NCBI RefSeq assembly: GCF_024362695.1
Contig: NC_065426.1
Location: 1,798,001-1,862,000, forward strand
Source: Pectinophora gossypiella
Taxonomy: Eukaryota > Arthropoda > Insecta > Lepidoptera > Gelechiidae
DNA length: 64,000 bases
Direction: 5' to 3'
Position numbers and translations under genes: made by a program. The notes below the pieces were generated by a model. The model was not told where the DNA came from, ran no database searches, and saw nothing but the letters and a program-made list of their open reading frames with translations. Positions 22,011-31,773 of this stretch are shown one piece after another. Position 1 is the first letter of the stretch; each line of letters opens with the position of its first letter.

Positions 22011-22477
22011 TTCTTAAAAAAAACTATTAAAATGCAAGTCGAAAAGCTGTCTGAATTTAACATTTTTATATCAACATCCATTACTGTGCTTGGCGGTACA
22101 AAAGAACGGATGAATGCCATTTAACGCGCATTGTACTCGCTCCATTAAACCCCATCGCCACATTGAATAACAAATTACGTTAAAACCATTAGTGTTTTTT
22201 GTTTAAAACTGAATGTAAATGCGCAATTGCAACTGGTACAAAACTGTGGGTAGTCAGAATACAGTATAATATATTGTTACGGAAGTGGGTTTCGGGATCG
22301 GAAGGAAACTCCAAGTCCAAGAAACGAATTTATCATCTATACACACGGTACAGCTTCCATCAAAGTAATAATTAAAATTAAAATCTTGTGTAAAAGCCTG
22401 AAAATGTGGAATTTAGTGAGACTATAATATTGCTACTGTAACTGCAAGTATATTGTACCTAAATTTATACACACAAT
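22011..22477. other. Intergenic, nothing recognised
   Basis: AT-rich; no repeat or gene I can support. Confidence 0.45.
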
Positions 22478-22852
22478 GGTGCTAATTCCTGTAAATACCA
22501 TCTAATTTTATTTTTAATTATATCTGTCATTTTCTTATCCGCCGTAAGAAAAGGGACGGGTAATCGACAAGCATAAAATTTATGGAACACACGTCAATTT
22601 TAAGCACAAATCTAAACCAACCGTCTAAAAATTTTACATTCGTCAATAACCCGACACAGTTAAGTAGACAGCACGTCAAACGGATTGCATACCAGCGACG
22701 TACCTTTTGATTCGCCCGGGTTATTCATTCATTCACTCATTCTTCCTAAAATTAAGAGCTGTGAATCATCCGTCCCTTTCCTTTTCGACGGATATGAAAA
22801 TGACGGATATAACTTTAAATAAAATTAGGCGGTGTCTGCAGGCATCGGGGCC
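22478..22852 (-). mobile_element. MITE-400 copy with AAT target duplication
   Basis: Starts GGTGCTAATTCCTGTAAATA and ends GTCTGCAGGCATCGGGGCC. AAT lies on both sides (22475-22477, 22853-22855). Confidence 0.85.
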
Positions 22853-22929
22853 AATAAATATCTTATATCTTATAATATCTTAAAAATATCTTCAGTAGAA
22901 AACATAATTATACTTTGAATCGTATTATT

Positions 22930-23040
22930 ACATAACTGACGTCTCATCCGCCTAAAACTAGTGCAGCTTCTCACAACCTGTATAGCCGGGGAAAAGAAGG
23001 TACAAGAAAATCCTCCACACAGGGCCCTAGACGTTCTTTA
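22930..23040 (-). repeat. LINE-P 3'-region fragment
   Basis: CGTCTCATCCGCCTAAAACT, GCAGCTTCTCACAACCTGTA, TAGCCGGGGAAAAGAAGG and CAGGGCCCTAGACGTTCTTT are the reverse complement of 59985-60090. Confidence 0.65.
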
Positions 23041-23489
23041 TTTGTTACTAGCTATTGCCAGCGGATTCGCTCGGGTTAAATTTAGATTAACACGGTTCCT
23101 CTCAGAAGAGAAATCGGAACAGAATCTAAATCCAGAACCTAAACAATTGTCTTATTATTTAAAAGTCCAGGAACTTCATCCATAAGTATATTTCAACTAA
23201 CTGTCATATTTGCATTCAATTGTTGGATGTAGTCTTAAATCTCCTACTGCCTTGAAGTGGTAATAAACGTAGCAAGAAGTTATCTCCCATTTACTCGTGT
23301 CACAGAGCACGGAATCGCGCGCGTCTACTGTTAGAGGCGGCAGATTTAGTTTGTTTGAAGAAACAGAATTTCAGGGTGTATAGCTTTTTAAATAGTAAAC
23401 ATCTAGACTTGGGACACAGCCAAAGATCTCCATATAAAATACGGGTAAGTGCGAGCGAGGCTTGCATAGGTAGAGTTCATACATAACAA
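23041..23489. other. Intergenic, nothing recognised
   Basis: No repeat match or supported gene. The plus-strand open frame running from 22961 to 23185 overlaps the LINE fragment and has no domain. Confidence 0.4.
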
Positions 23490-23640
23490 AACATCAAGCC
23501 TGTATCCCCGAAGGTGTAGATAGTATGTAGTGCTATACACCAACTCCTCACTAGTCCCACATAATTAAGTCCCATGAAATAGGGAGCGAGCCTATTGCTA
23601 TTAACCTAGCACAAATCATGGAATCCACGTCATATAAATT
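23490..23640 (+). repeat. R5 module 2, diverged copy
   Basis: TATACACCAACTCCTCACTA, TTAAGTCCCATGAAATAGGG and AATCATGGAATCCACGTCAT align with the module at 5075-5215. Confidence 0.55.
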
Positions 23641-23934
23641 AAGTAAATTAAATTAATGTATCTATAAAAACTAGGTAATTATGAATATTACGAATACTTG
23701 CAAAAGGAAATGGCTCAGCTTGTGCTGTGACGGAGCCATGCTATGGCACCATCCAACGCTGGTTTTCAGTCGTTTCCTCTTCCTGGGATATTGTACGGAA
23801 GTAATTGTCAACCAGGGCTAAAGGACATTAAATATATAATAGCAGCTTTAGGTTAACAATTAACAACTGCAACCGCTGTTTAAACAACTGCATATATTTT
23901 GGTTGTCACCATGATTTTCCACTAAGATAGGGTT

Positions 23935-24035
23935 ACCGGGTGAGAGCCGTCAGTGCTCCCCATTTGTCCGGCCAAGTTAAGTAAATTATTTAGTGCCATT
24001 TGCGGCAAATCTGCAATAAGTCACGTCAAAAAAGT
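23935..24035 (+). repeat. Z-family 3' fragment
   Basis: ACCGGGTGAGAGCCGTCAGT, GCTCCCCATTTGTCCGGCC, ending AATAAGTCACGTC plus A-run. Confidence 0.75.
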
Positions 24036-24472
24036 AAGATAGAGCCCATTTTCATTTACCTATAAGTGAGACACAAACGAGATCCGCGCAAAACAAAAGA
24101 GATAATTGTTACTACTGTCGCCTCTAGCAGTGATCGAGCATAATTTGTTCCCGTGCTCTGTAACATCTATGTATGAAGACATCGTCGCCCGCAGTAAATA
24201 TTGTTTAATGTATTGCACTCAGCGTGCAATGCATTTATTATTGCATTGTAGAGGATATTATGCGGTTCCTGTTGTCCGTGTATTAGACTAAGAGAGACTT
24301 AATGTTGCATGTATGTGTAATAATGAAATAACACGGGATAATTTTTAAATATTAAAACACACACCTTATATTAAAACCAAATCCTCTCTCCCGATCGACA
24401 TCGCACCAAAGACTCCCCTTCCTTACTTTTTAAAACTGCCTTACTTCCCATTCATTAACCATCCTCCTTTCA
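24036..24472. other. Intergenic, nothing recognised
   Basis: No supported gene or repeat match. Confidence 0.45.
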
Positions 24473-24479
24473 TACCATA

Positions 24480-24812
24480 CATAACATAAACTGCCTATAT
24501 ACGTCCCACTGCTGTGCACAGGCCTCCCCTCAATCAACCGGAGGGGGTATGGAGCATACTCCACCACGCTGCTCCACTGCGGGTTGGTGGAGGTGTTTTT
24601 ACGGCTAATAGCCGGGACCAACGGCTTAACGTGCCTTCCGAAGCACGGAATCATCTTACTTTTTCGGACAATCAGGTGATTCAAGCCTGAAAAGTCCTTA
24701 CCAAACAAAGGACAGTCTCACAAAGTGATTTCGACAATGTCCCCATCGGGAATCGAACCCGGACCTCCAGATCTTGAGCCTAACGCTCTAACCACTAGAC
24801 CACGGAGGCTGT
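24480..24812 (-). repeat. SINE-A, full copy with 7-bp target duplication
   Basis: TACCATA at 24473-24479 and again at 24813-24819 flanks a complete SINE-A. The head with A and B boxes is on the right; the GCCCAGCAGTGGGACGT-type tail on the left carries one change (GTGCACAGCAGTGGG on the minus strand). Confidence 0.85.
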
Positions 24813-25095
24813 TACCATAAACAATCAAATTCCCATTCATTATCCTATATTTATATACTATATTCTCACTTTCCTACATGACATGTGTGGTCTAGGATGA
24901 AAACAGACATTCAGAATATTCCAGATTATAATAGAATAATGAATAGTACTACGTGTAGCACGATAACTCTCCGCCCGCATCAATTCTAGGTCTAGGTCGT
25001 ATTTCAGTCTTATTTATTTATTTATTAAAGGTCAGCAACAGTGTTAACAACAAGTCTCTTACTGTAAAGATCTTCACAAAATGAGAAAGTAATTC

Positions 25096-25440
25096 ATCAT
25101 CATCAATTTAAGAGCCACGCTCTTGTCGGTGTAGCATTTTCCATTCCAGTCTATCAAAGGCCAATTCCTTGACTTCCCTATAAGAGACGACGTTAACCTT
25201 TTCTTTAATCTGTTCCATGTAAGCTCTTCTTGGTCTTCCCCTTCCTCTCTTTCCTTCTAGCTTTCCTTCTATGATGTTTTTAATGAATTCGTCGTGTCTT
25301 ATTAGGTGTCCAATCATCTTGCCTCTTCTGTCCTCAATAATTCTCAGTATTTGTCTCTTTTCCCTTACTCTTACTAGCACTTCCTCATTTGTAACCCTTT
25401 CTGTCCAACTTATTCTTTCCATCCTCCTCCAACACCACAT
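25096..25440 (-). pseudogene. 5'-truncated LINE: reverse transcriptase C-terminal tail
   Basis: The minus-strand frame 25108-25440 (110 codons) has MWCWRRMERISWTERVTNEE, then KMIGHLIRHDEF, IIEGKLEGKRGRGRPRRAYM and EQIKEKV. This order (WCWRRM, ISW, GHLIRHDEF, GKRGRGRPRR) is the region downstream of the reverse transcriptase palm/thumb in RTE-like non-LTR retrotransposons. Palm-domain motifs such as YxDD are absent, so this is a 5'-truncated insertion typical of target-primed reverse transcription. The 3' end just after the stop reads AGCGTGGCTCTTAAATTGAT and finishes in GATGATGA. The frame is undamaged over its length, suggesting a fairly young insertion. A shorter tail of the same family lies at 10003-10045. 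Confidence 0.8.
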
Positions 25441-25650
25441 TAAAGAAAAAAAGAAAGAAAGAAAAAGAAGAAGAGAAGAGAGAAAGTAATTGTTACCCTA
25501 ATTATAGGCGACAACGGCATGCAATATAGCAAAGCTAAGCTAGCTTAAATCTAATAAAAAAAAAACACTCTCACTTCAGTCTCAGTGTCAGTGTCTAATT
25601 TCAGTCTTAAATGGCCGTAAGCTGGATTTTGACGATTTTAACTTTTAACT
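25441..25650. other. Purine-rich spacer
   Basis: AAAGAAAGAAAGAAAAAG simple sequence at 25445-25490, then AT-rich DNA without recognisable content. Confidence 0.5.
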
Positions 25651-25654
25651 TTAG

Positions 25655-26070
25655 ATTTTTTTTTTACGTGACTTATTGTAGATTTGCCGCAGATGGCATT
25701 AACTACTTGGCCGGACTAATGGGGAGCGCTGAACGCTCTCACCCGGTACAACGTTTAAGACAACAGGCCTGAGGGTGCCCAGTTGGGCGCGAACCTCGGC
25801 TCAGGGCGTCGTCTGAGAGGAAAAATATTTGAAAGAATTGATCGACCCTAGTGGGTCGATAGCGATAAGCGCTGATTGAAGGAAATCGTCGACCACGCCG
25901 GCGGGGTCGGTATAGGGGTTCTGAAGTGTTTGGTGTCGCGAGCTGATTGGCTGCCGATCGTATATTACGTCGTTTGGACGCCGATTATTTCAGTACCCTC
26001 CCTAAGCGGGATGTATTCGGAAGCCGCAACTACCACGGGATTTTGGTGTTGCGGAGCGGAATCTAAAAAG
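25655..26070 (-). repeat. Retroposon family Z, long inverted copy
   Basis: Starts (plus strand) with a T-run and ACGTGACTTATTGTAGATTT, then GGCCGGACTAATGGGGAGCG, CAACAGGCCTGAGGGTGCCC, CTGATTGAAGGAAATCGTCG and GTTTGGTGTCGCGAGCTGAT. Poly-T at the left equals poly-A on the element's own strand. Confidence 0.8.
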
Positions 26071-26104
26071 TTTAGAATCATAACGAGTGGTATACTGCTT
26101 TTTA

Positions 26105-26305
26105 AAAATAATATACATACATACATAAACTCACGCCCGTAATCCCAAATGGGGTGGGCAGAGCCACAAGTAATCAAAGACAACTTGCAGCCACTGTTGA
26201 TACGAAGTCCTAAGATGGATATGATGAACCTTATGGTGATAAGGGATCAGCCTATCGCCCATAACATTAGTCCATCATGTTAGAGGACGCAATCCCTCTG
26301 TCGGG
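26105..26305 (+). repeat. R5 module 1 copy
   Basis: ACTCACGCCCGTAATCCCAA, GTGGGCAGAGCCACAAGTAA and TAGTCCATCATGTTAGAGGA; reverse complement of 4860-5050. Confidence 0.75.
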
Positions 26306-27329
26306 TGTGAAAAATAATATACTTGAGTAAAAAAAGGTAAATTTTACAAAATCCGGCTTACGGCCATTTAAGAGTGAAGACCCAGAGGGGGTGAGGTCGG
26401 CACCCGATACGTATTGGTGCGGGGCGGAGAGTTATCGTGCTATACGTAGTGATTTTGATTGATTTCAAAAGTCTTTATTACACATTAATAGATTACAGTA
26501 CCTATTACAGACACAGTCTAACAATACTTACAAGAATGAATTTAGTACAAATATTTCGCCGGCCATAAAGCCATACGGAAATTTATGACACATACATTGA
26601 GAACTATTTTGAAAAGTTAACTATGTTGGCATTATCAATCAGGAATGGAGTATTAATAATACCCACACAGCCAACCTATATCACACAGCGACAATTTATA
26701 TGAATGTAGATGGTAATATGAGAGTACAGTACGTTCTCATTTATAGCAGCTAAGAATATAAATAATATTAAGTAATAAGCAATAGAATGCCAACAATCAT
26801 CGCAACAAAATGTAACATTAACATTGGTAGGTAGACTTCACAGCGCGCGGGCATAGGTATGATGCATTGCAGAGATCGACATACCTACCATAATTACGGC
26901 TCGTCAATGGGCGAGTAGCCGAGGAAATAGTACTATTCTTTATTCTATACTTCCAGTCGAAGTCTAAGATCGTCAATGTTAATCACAGCTTAAACTAAAA
27001 CAGAGAGTCCTCCATAATCATGTATCTGGTTTTTATGTCCACCCCTTCAAGGTATTTACGACTCGCCTGCGGTCGTAAATTCTTCCCGACCATTCTCTAG
27101 AGATCTCTGACGTTCCAGCCAAATGACTTTTGGTTCAGCTGTACATGAAATTGTCAGGGGTCAAAGCAGTTTTGTCCTGGATTGTCATTGCAAAACAATT
27201 TCCTGATCAGACAGACACGTTTTTAGAGCTCATTTTTTCTTTAGACGGAGTGCCAGGTTGTGGTTTTATGACTGAAAAAAAAAACAATACGCATATAATT
27301 TACTCACACCAGCAAAGAAGACATATATA
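26306..27329. other. Intergenic with small repeat pieces
   Basis: 26390-26455 (GGGGTGAGGTCGG ... GCGGAGAGTTATCG) matches 3895-3945 loosely. 26455-26560 (TTTCAAAAGTCTTTATTACA) looks like the reverse of a LINE 3' end with an AATAAA-type signal. No gene supported. Confidence 0.45.
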
Positions 27330-27818
27330 CAGGGTATTAGTGACATCGTAACGAAAACTTTGAGGGGTGATTGAGGCCATGATTCTGAGATGATATAAAG
27401 TGGAATTTTCCGTCGCAAAAGTATGGAATTGAAAATAATTAAAAAAAACACAAAAATTTTCAGAAATATTCAGACTGAAAATTCCACTTGATATCAACTT
27501 AGAATCATGGTCTGAACCATCCCCCTCAGTATTAGTTACGGTGTCACTAACACCCATACCTACTTGTATGGCTACCGTATGTACTTGTGTGGGGTGTAAG
27601 TGACATCGTAACGAATACTGAGGGGGATGATTCAGCTGATTATTCTGAGTTAATATCAAGTGGAATTTTTCATCGCAAAAGTATAGAATTGAAAATAATT
27701 TATAAAAAACTAAAAAAAATCATGAATTTTGCGACGAAAAATTCCACTTGATATTAACTCAGAATCATGACCTGAATCATCCCCCTGAGTATTCGTTACG
27801 ATGTCACTAACACCCGTT
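27330..27818. repeat. Double-hairpin repeat, copy 1
   Basis: Two successive fold-back units (about 27330-27556 and 27594-27818). Each starts GTGACATCGTAACGAA and ends with the inverse TTCGTTACGATGTCAC. Arms contain TTCTGAGTTAATATCAAGTG and its reverse complement. The linker carries CATACCTACTTGTATGGCTA. The same two-unit layout with linker is at 50813-51295 and about 63466-63905. Confidence 0.85.
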
Positions 27819-28189
27819 ATATAAAATCACGCCTGTATTAGGGTTAGTCTTTTAGGGTTTCGAACCTCGAAAGAAGAAAATGGAACACATATAGGATCAG
27901 TTTGATGTCTGTCCGTCACTATTCGCCGGGAACGCGTGAACAAGTTGAAATTAACATCTAAGACTAACGCCTGTCGTCCCTGGAAGCTGTAAAAAAATCA
28001 AGCTTCTAAATCAACGCAATTCAAAGATACCATTCATACATGTCGTAGGAGAACAAAACCTATGGTGTATTCCCATAGACCATGAAATTTCATTCGTGCC
28101 ATGCCAAAGAGGCCCTTGTTAGTCTGCCAACCATAGCCCAATGGCTCAAATTAGCTTCAAAACGTTTTTTCGATTCTGCTCCGCACCAC

Positions 28190-28628
28190 CCAAATATGGT
28201 AGTTGCGGCTTCCGATTACATCCCGCTTAGGTACGGTACTTAGGGACGCTTAGGGACGGCACTGAAAAGTATCGGCGTCCGAAGGACGTAATATACGATC
28301 CCGACGACCCGATTACTCTAGCCATAGAGGCGGCCAATCAACTCGCGACACCAAACACTTCAAGACCCCGATACCGACCCCGCCGGCGTGGTCGACGATT
28401 TCCCTGAATCAGCGCTTATCGCTATAGACTCACTAGAGTCGAAAATTGTTTCAAATATTTTTCCTCTTAGACGATATCCTGAGCCGAGGTTCGCGGCCAA
28501 CTGGACACTCTCAGGCCTGTTTTCTTGAACGTTGTACCGGGTGAGAGCCTTCACCGCTCCCCATTTGTCCGGCCAAGTAGTTAATGCCATCTGCGGCAAA
28601 TCTACAATAAATCACATCAAAAAAAAAG
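28190..28628 (+). repeat. Retroposon family Z, long copy
   Basis: GTAGTTGCGGCTTCCGATTA, ATCGGCGTCCGAAGGACGTA, CTCGCGACACCAAACACTTC and AGTTAATGCCATCTGCGGC, ending AATCACATC plus A-run. A short duplication (TTAGGGACGGTAC-like) occurs near 28230-28260. Confidence 0.8.
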
Positions 28629-28944
28629 GTCCTTATTAGTGCTTGAGTCCACCTTTTTTAGGTGTATAAATCCACCCTTTTAGAACCACTACCACTATCT
28701 TTTGACAACTATCGAACCTTCTTTATACTTTTGAGCCTTTCTCTCAAGTAAACTTATCTATTTCTGTTGCTATCTGAAGTTTAGACTGAGTTTCGAACAA
28801 ATTAAGGCTCACTCTACGATAACAGGCGTTGATAAGGATAATGTTTGAACTCAGATTGGTTAGAGATGTAGATAGCTTTCAATGGTTTAAGTTGTATGAG
28901 AGTAGCTTGCTCAGTTGATTGGACCCGATTGGTACGGTGTTTTT

Positions 28945-29062
28945 TTTTGACGTGACTTATTGTAGATTTTCCGCACATGGCATTAACTACTTGGCCGGAC
29001 AAATGGGGAGCGCTGAAGGCTCTCACCCGGTACAACGTTTAAGACAACAGGCCTGAGGGTGA
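28945..29062 (-). repeat. Z-family 3' fragment, minus orientation
   Basis: T-run plus GACGTGACTTATTGTAGATT, GGCCGGACAAATGGGGAGCG, CAACAGGCCTGAGGGTG. It joins directly to SINE-B without a gap. Confidence 0.75.
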
Positions 29063-29372
29063 GGTGGAGTACCAACCTCATCACCCCTGGTATCAGGGTT
29101 ACTATTGAGCCGCCAAAGGCCCCTGACATGGCTCATGGTAACGACTACTGATTTACATCAGTAAGTAGTAATCGGGACCAACGGCTTAACGTGCCTTCCG
29201 AAGCACGGATCATCTTACTTTCGGACAATCTGGTGATCAGCCAGTAATGTGCTAACCAAACTAGGGACCACAAAGTAATTTTTATGATATGTCCCCACCA
29301 GGAATCGAACCCGGGACCTCCGGATCGTGAGCCCTACGCTCAACCACTGGACCACTGAGGTCGTTATATCGT
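29063..29372 (-). repeat. SINE-B copy, minus strand
   Basis: Tail at the left (AACCTCATCACCCCTGGTAT, GCCGCCAAAGGCCCCTGACA), core GCCTTCCGAAGCACGG, head at the right with GGAATCGAACCCGGGACCTC and CAACCACTGGACCACTGAGG. A and B boxes are preserved on the minus strand. Confidence 0.82.
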
Positions 29373-29431
29373 GCGTGCGGTCGTTATATGGTCGTGTATT
29401 TTTTACTTTTATACACAGAATGACCAAATCG

Positions 29432-29730
29432 GCCGAGCCGTGGTAGCCCAGTTGGTAGAACGCTTGCCTCTCACTTTGAGGTGGCAGGTTCGAATCCAGT
29501 AGGCCTAAACCAATGATTGTCGAATTTGTTTTCAAATTCATGTTTGGATCATAAAAATGAGAAATGCACTTTCGGAGGTATGTGACCTAACCTGTATTGG
29601 GCTGGTTTTCCCTTCGCGGGTTGGAAGGTCAGACAGGCAGTCGCTTCTGTAAAAAACCGGACCTGTCAAATCTTCAGGACAGGTAAGAGCATCCTATGAA
29701 AAACGGAACAAAGCTAGGGAGATGGTGACA
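29432..29730 (+). repeat. SINE-D, full copy
   Basis: tRNA-like head with A box (CGTGGTAGCCCAGTTGGTAG) and B box (GGTTCGAATCCAGTAGG). The body has TATTGGGCTGGTTTTCCCTT, CGCGGGTTGGAAGGTCAG and GGCAGTCGCTTCTGTAAAAA. The body alone recurs at 57354-57500. Unlike SINE-A, -B and -5S it lacks the GTGCTTCGGAAGGCACG core. Confidence 0.78.
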
Positions 29731-30060
29731 TAGAATGACTAAATCAGTACAATTCAGTATTAAGGGAAAAAAGTTACGCTAATTCTAAAATCATTTCGAG
29801 ATTTCGTCTTGATTAGCTTTATTTTTTTAGCTCTCAAATCAGTCGGATAGATAGTGTTTATTTTAGCAATGATCGGGAATTTATTTGACCTGCATGTCAC
29901 CTCTGAAAGTAGCCTGTTTACCCAAGGCCAAGATGATAGAAAAAATAATTTTCATTTAATTTAGGAAATAAATAAACGAGACAAAGTCTTCTTTTTTTTT
30001 CATTCTCTCGGGATATTCTTATAAGGTTCTGTTTAATTTCTTCATTAATTGTTTATTTCA
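29731..30060. other. Intergenic, nothing recognised
   Basis: AT-rich; no repeat match or supported gene. Confidence 0.45.
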
Positions 30061-30363
30061 AAACATAATCAATGTCCCTGGCTTTGACTCCAAAGGAAAA
30101 ATCTGGACCCGACTTGAATCGGTGTATGAGCAACCATGGAAAGTCAAACCATCACCTACATTTGGGGCTTAAAGGAGCCATACCGTGAATCTGGTCACCC
30201 GGATCATACCATATCTCACATAGTGAACGAGTGCCCTCTGCACCGGTTTCCAGGTGGCATAGCCGGGCTGCATTGTGTGACGGATGCGGCAACTTGGTTA
30301 GGAGAGCTTAAACTGTTTAATGATCCACGCAGGATATTTTATTTTTGTCAGCCAGATTTATGA
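30061..30363 (+). pseudogene. LINE C-terminal fragment (zinc-knuckle-like end)
   Basis: From about 30136 the plus frame reads a segment with DHTISHIVNECPLHRFPGGI, then a TDAATWLGEL stretch, and stops at 30363. The H-x3-H-x3-C-P-L pattern followed by a short tail with AxxWLxxL is how ORF2 of many lepidopteran non-LTR retrotransposons ends. No reverse transcriptase or endonuclease is upstream, so the copy is 5'-truncated. It lies about 600 bp before the putative TAF3 first exon, on the same strand; this is probably chance. Confidence 0.65.
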
Positions 30364-30512
30364 TTTCAAAAAGAAAAACACGAATAATATAACGTTTCGT
30401 TTCATGCACTAACTAAGTTCAGCGTCATCCGGTAGCCAGGATAAAAATTGAAAATCTAAAAATAAAATCACTTATTAAAGAAATGAAAATATAACAAAAT
30501 GTTATTTTAACT

Positions 30513-30575
30513 GTGGGCGGTCCCTAAAAGTACTCAGGCCCAAGATAGGCACGAGTACTTTTAGGGAACGTCCAC
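30513..30575. other. 23-bp stem-loop upstream of TAF3 first exon
   Basis: 30521-30535 and 30553-30567 form a perfect 15-bp inverted repeat (TCCCTAAAAGTACTC). Pairing extends outward to 30513 and 30575 with one mismatch and one G-T pair; the loop is 17 nt. I cannot match it elsewhere in the window. It could be a structural RNA hairpin, a protein-binding palindrome or an eroded MITE. Confidence 0.6.
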
Positions 30576-30939
30576 GGTTTGGACGTTTTACCCTAACGAA
30601 ATGTCAATATTTATAATTTTAATACAAACTAAGCAAACTCAAAGGTATAAACGTCATTCAGCCTAGGTTATTTAACAGTTTTTTTTTTAATTGTAAGAAA
30701 TTAATAACTGCATGAAAAGCAAAAATACTCAAATTCCTTTTTCATGAAAGCATAACGTTTTGTTTAAAAATATAAAAAAAGTTCCTTACATACCCAATTA
30801 GTGTTTATATTTTGATGAAGGTAACATTTTACAATAGCTTCCATGCAAAGACCAAGTATAGAATAGACAGATAATATTTTAGAATGACGATGAAACTATC
30901 ACAGCTCTCTTTCTTCCCTATGGAAACATTCTCTGTGAA

Positions 30940-31000
30940 AAAAAAAGAAACATAGACAAACACCGCTGTCTAGAACGTCAGTGTTTCCCGTTTTGAAATG
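30940..31000 (+). promoter_or_regulatory. Candidate TAF3 core promoter (Inr)
   Basis: TCAGTG at 30978-30983 matches the arthropod initiator consensus TCAGTY, giving a predicted start at A30980. No TATA box lies 25-30 bp upstream, and I see no convincing downstream promoter element. It precedes an exon-like segment ending in a consensus splice donor. Supported only by motif and position. Confidence 0.4.
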
Positions 31001-31187
31001 TTGTGGTAGCCAGCTGGATACCAAACCTGGTGTTAGTTTTTTGGTGTTTTCGGATGTTATTTTAACTTTTTATATAAAAAAATCTGTGAAATAGTTATTC
31101 GTTATGAACCATGGCTTGCGTAGCCATTGATTGTGAGAGTAGAATGGGTGTTGTAATGGAGAACAATCAAATAATGTCTCACCATGG
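30980..31187 (+). other. Putative TAF3 first exon (5' UTR, alternative start)
   Basis: The segment ends at a consensus donor (ATGG|GTAAGT, intron from 31188). Splicing to the acceptor ending at 47103 would place the ATG at 31184, in a strong CACCATGG context, in frame with TAF3. That gives eight extra residues (MDNFVGVI) before the Met at 47124. An upstream frame from ATG 31111, with further in-frame ATGs, would end at a stop formed just across the junction (GGA TAA), overlapping the 31184 start. So the exon may be a regulatory leader with an overlapping uORF. The joining to TAF3 is inferred from splice sites and frame only. The exon could belong to another transcript. Confidence 0.45.
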
Positions 31188-31773
31188 GTAAGTTATCGAC
31201 CACATAATACATGCTTGTGTGCAAGAAATACATTACATGGTATGTTTTTTGTAAAGTTTATTGAGCCCTAAATACGATGCAGATGCATTTTTCAGCAAAG
31301 CCGTCACATTTGTACAAATAATTGATTTCACACATTACGTTAATCAGCTTTGACAAACCATGTACTCAAAGTATTATAAGTAGTGTTGTCCTTTGATGTC
31401 GATAACATATTATGTTTTAATGTAACATCTACATGTTGTGTTATTCTATTCATTTTTAATTTATTTTTCAATCTGTTTCCGATTTGGATGAAGATTACTT
31501 TTAGATAATGTATTTTCCAGATTTCCTAAATATCCTAATTTACGAAACCAGAAATTAAAAAACAATTGGATTCAGACCATGAAACGAGATGATTCTCTCT
31601 TCTGAAGGACGCCTTCTCCTTATTATGACCTGTGCTCATTATATTTCGATGTATCTTGCTTGCTATCGAGCAGGATACCAAACAAAATTATTACATAGTG
31701 ATGCAGTACCAACAATATTCACTCACATACCTCACATAAGGTGAGTTTAAGTTGAGTTATAAGTTTAGATGAA

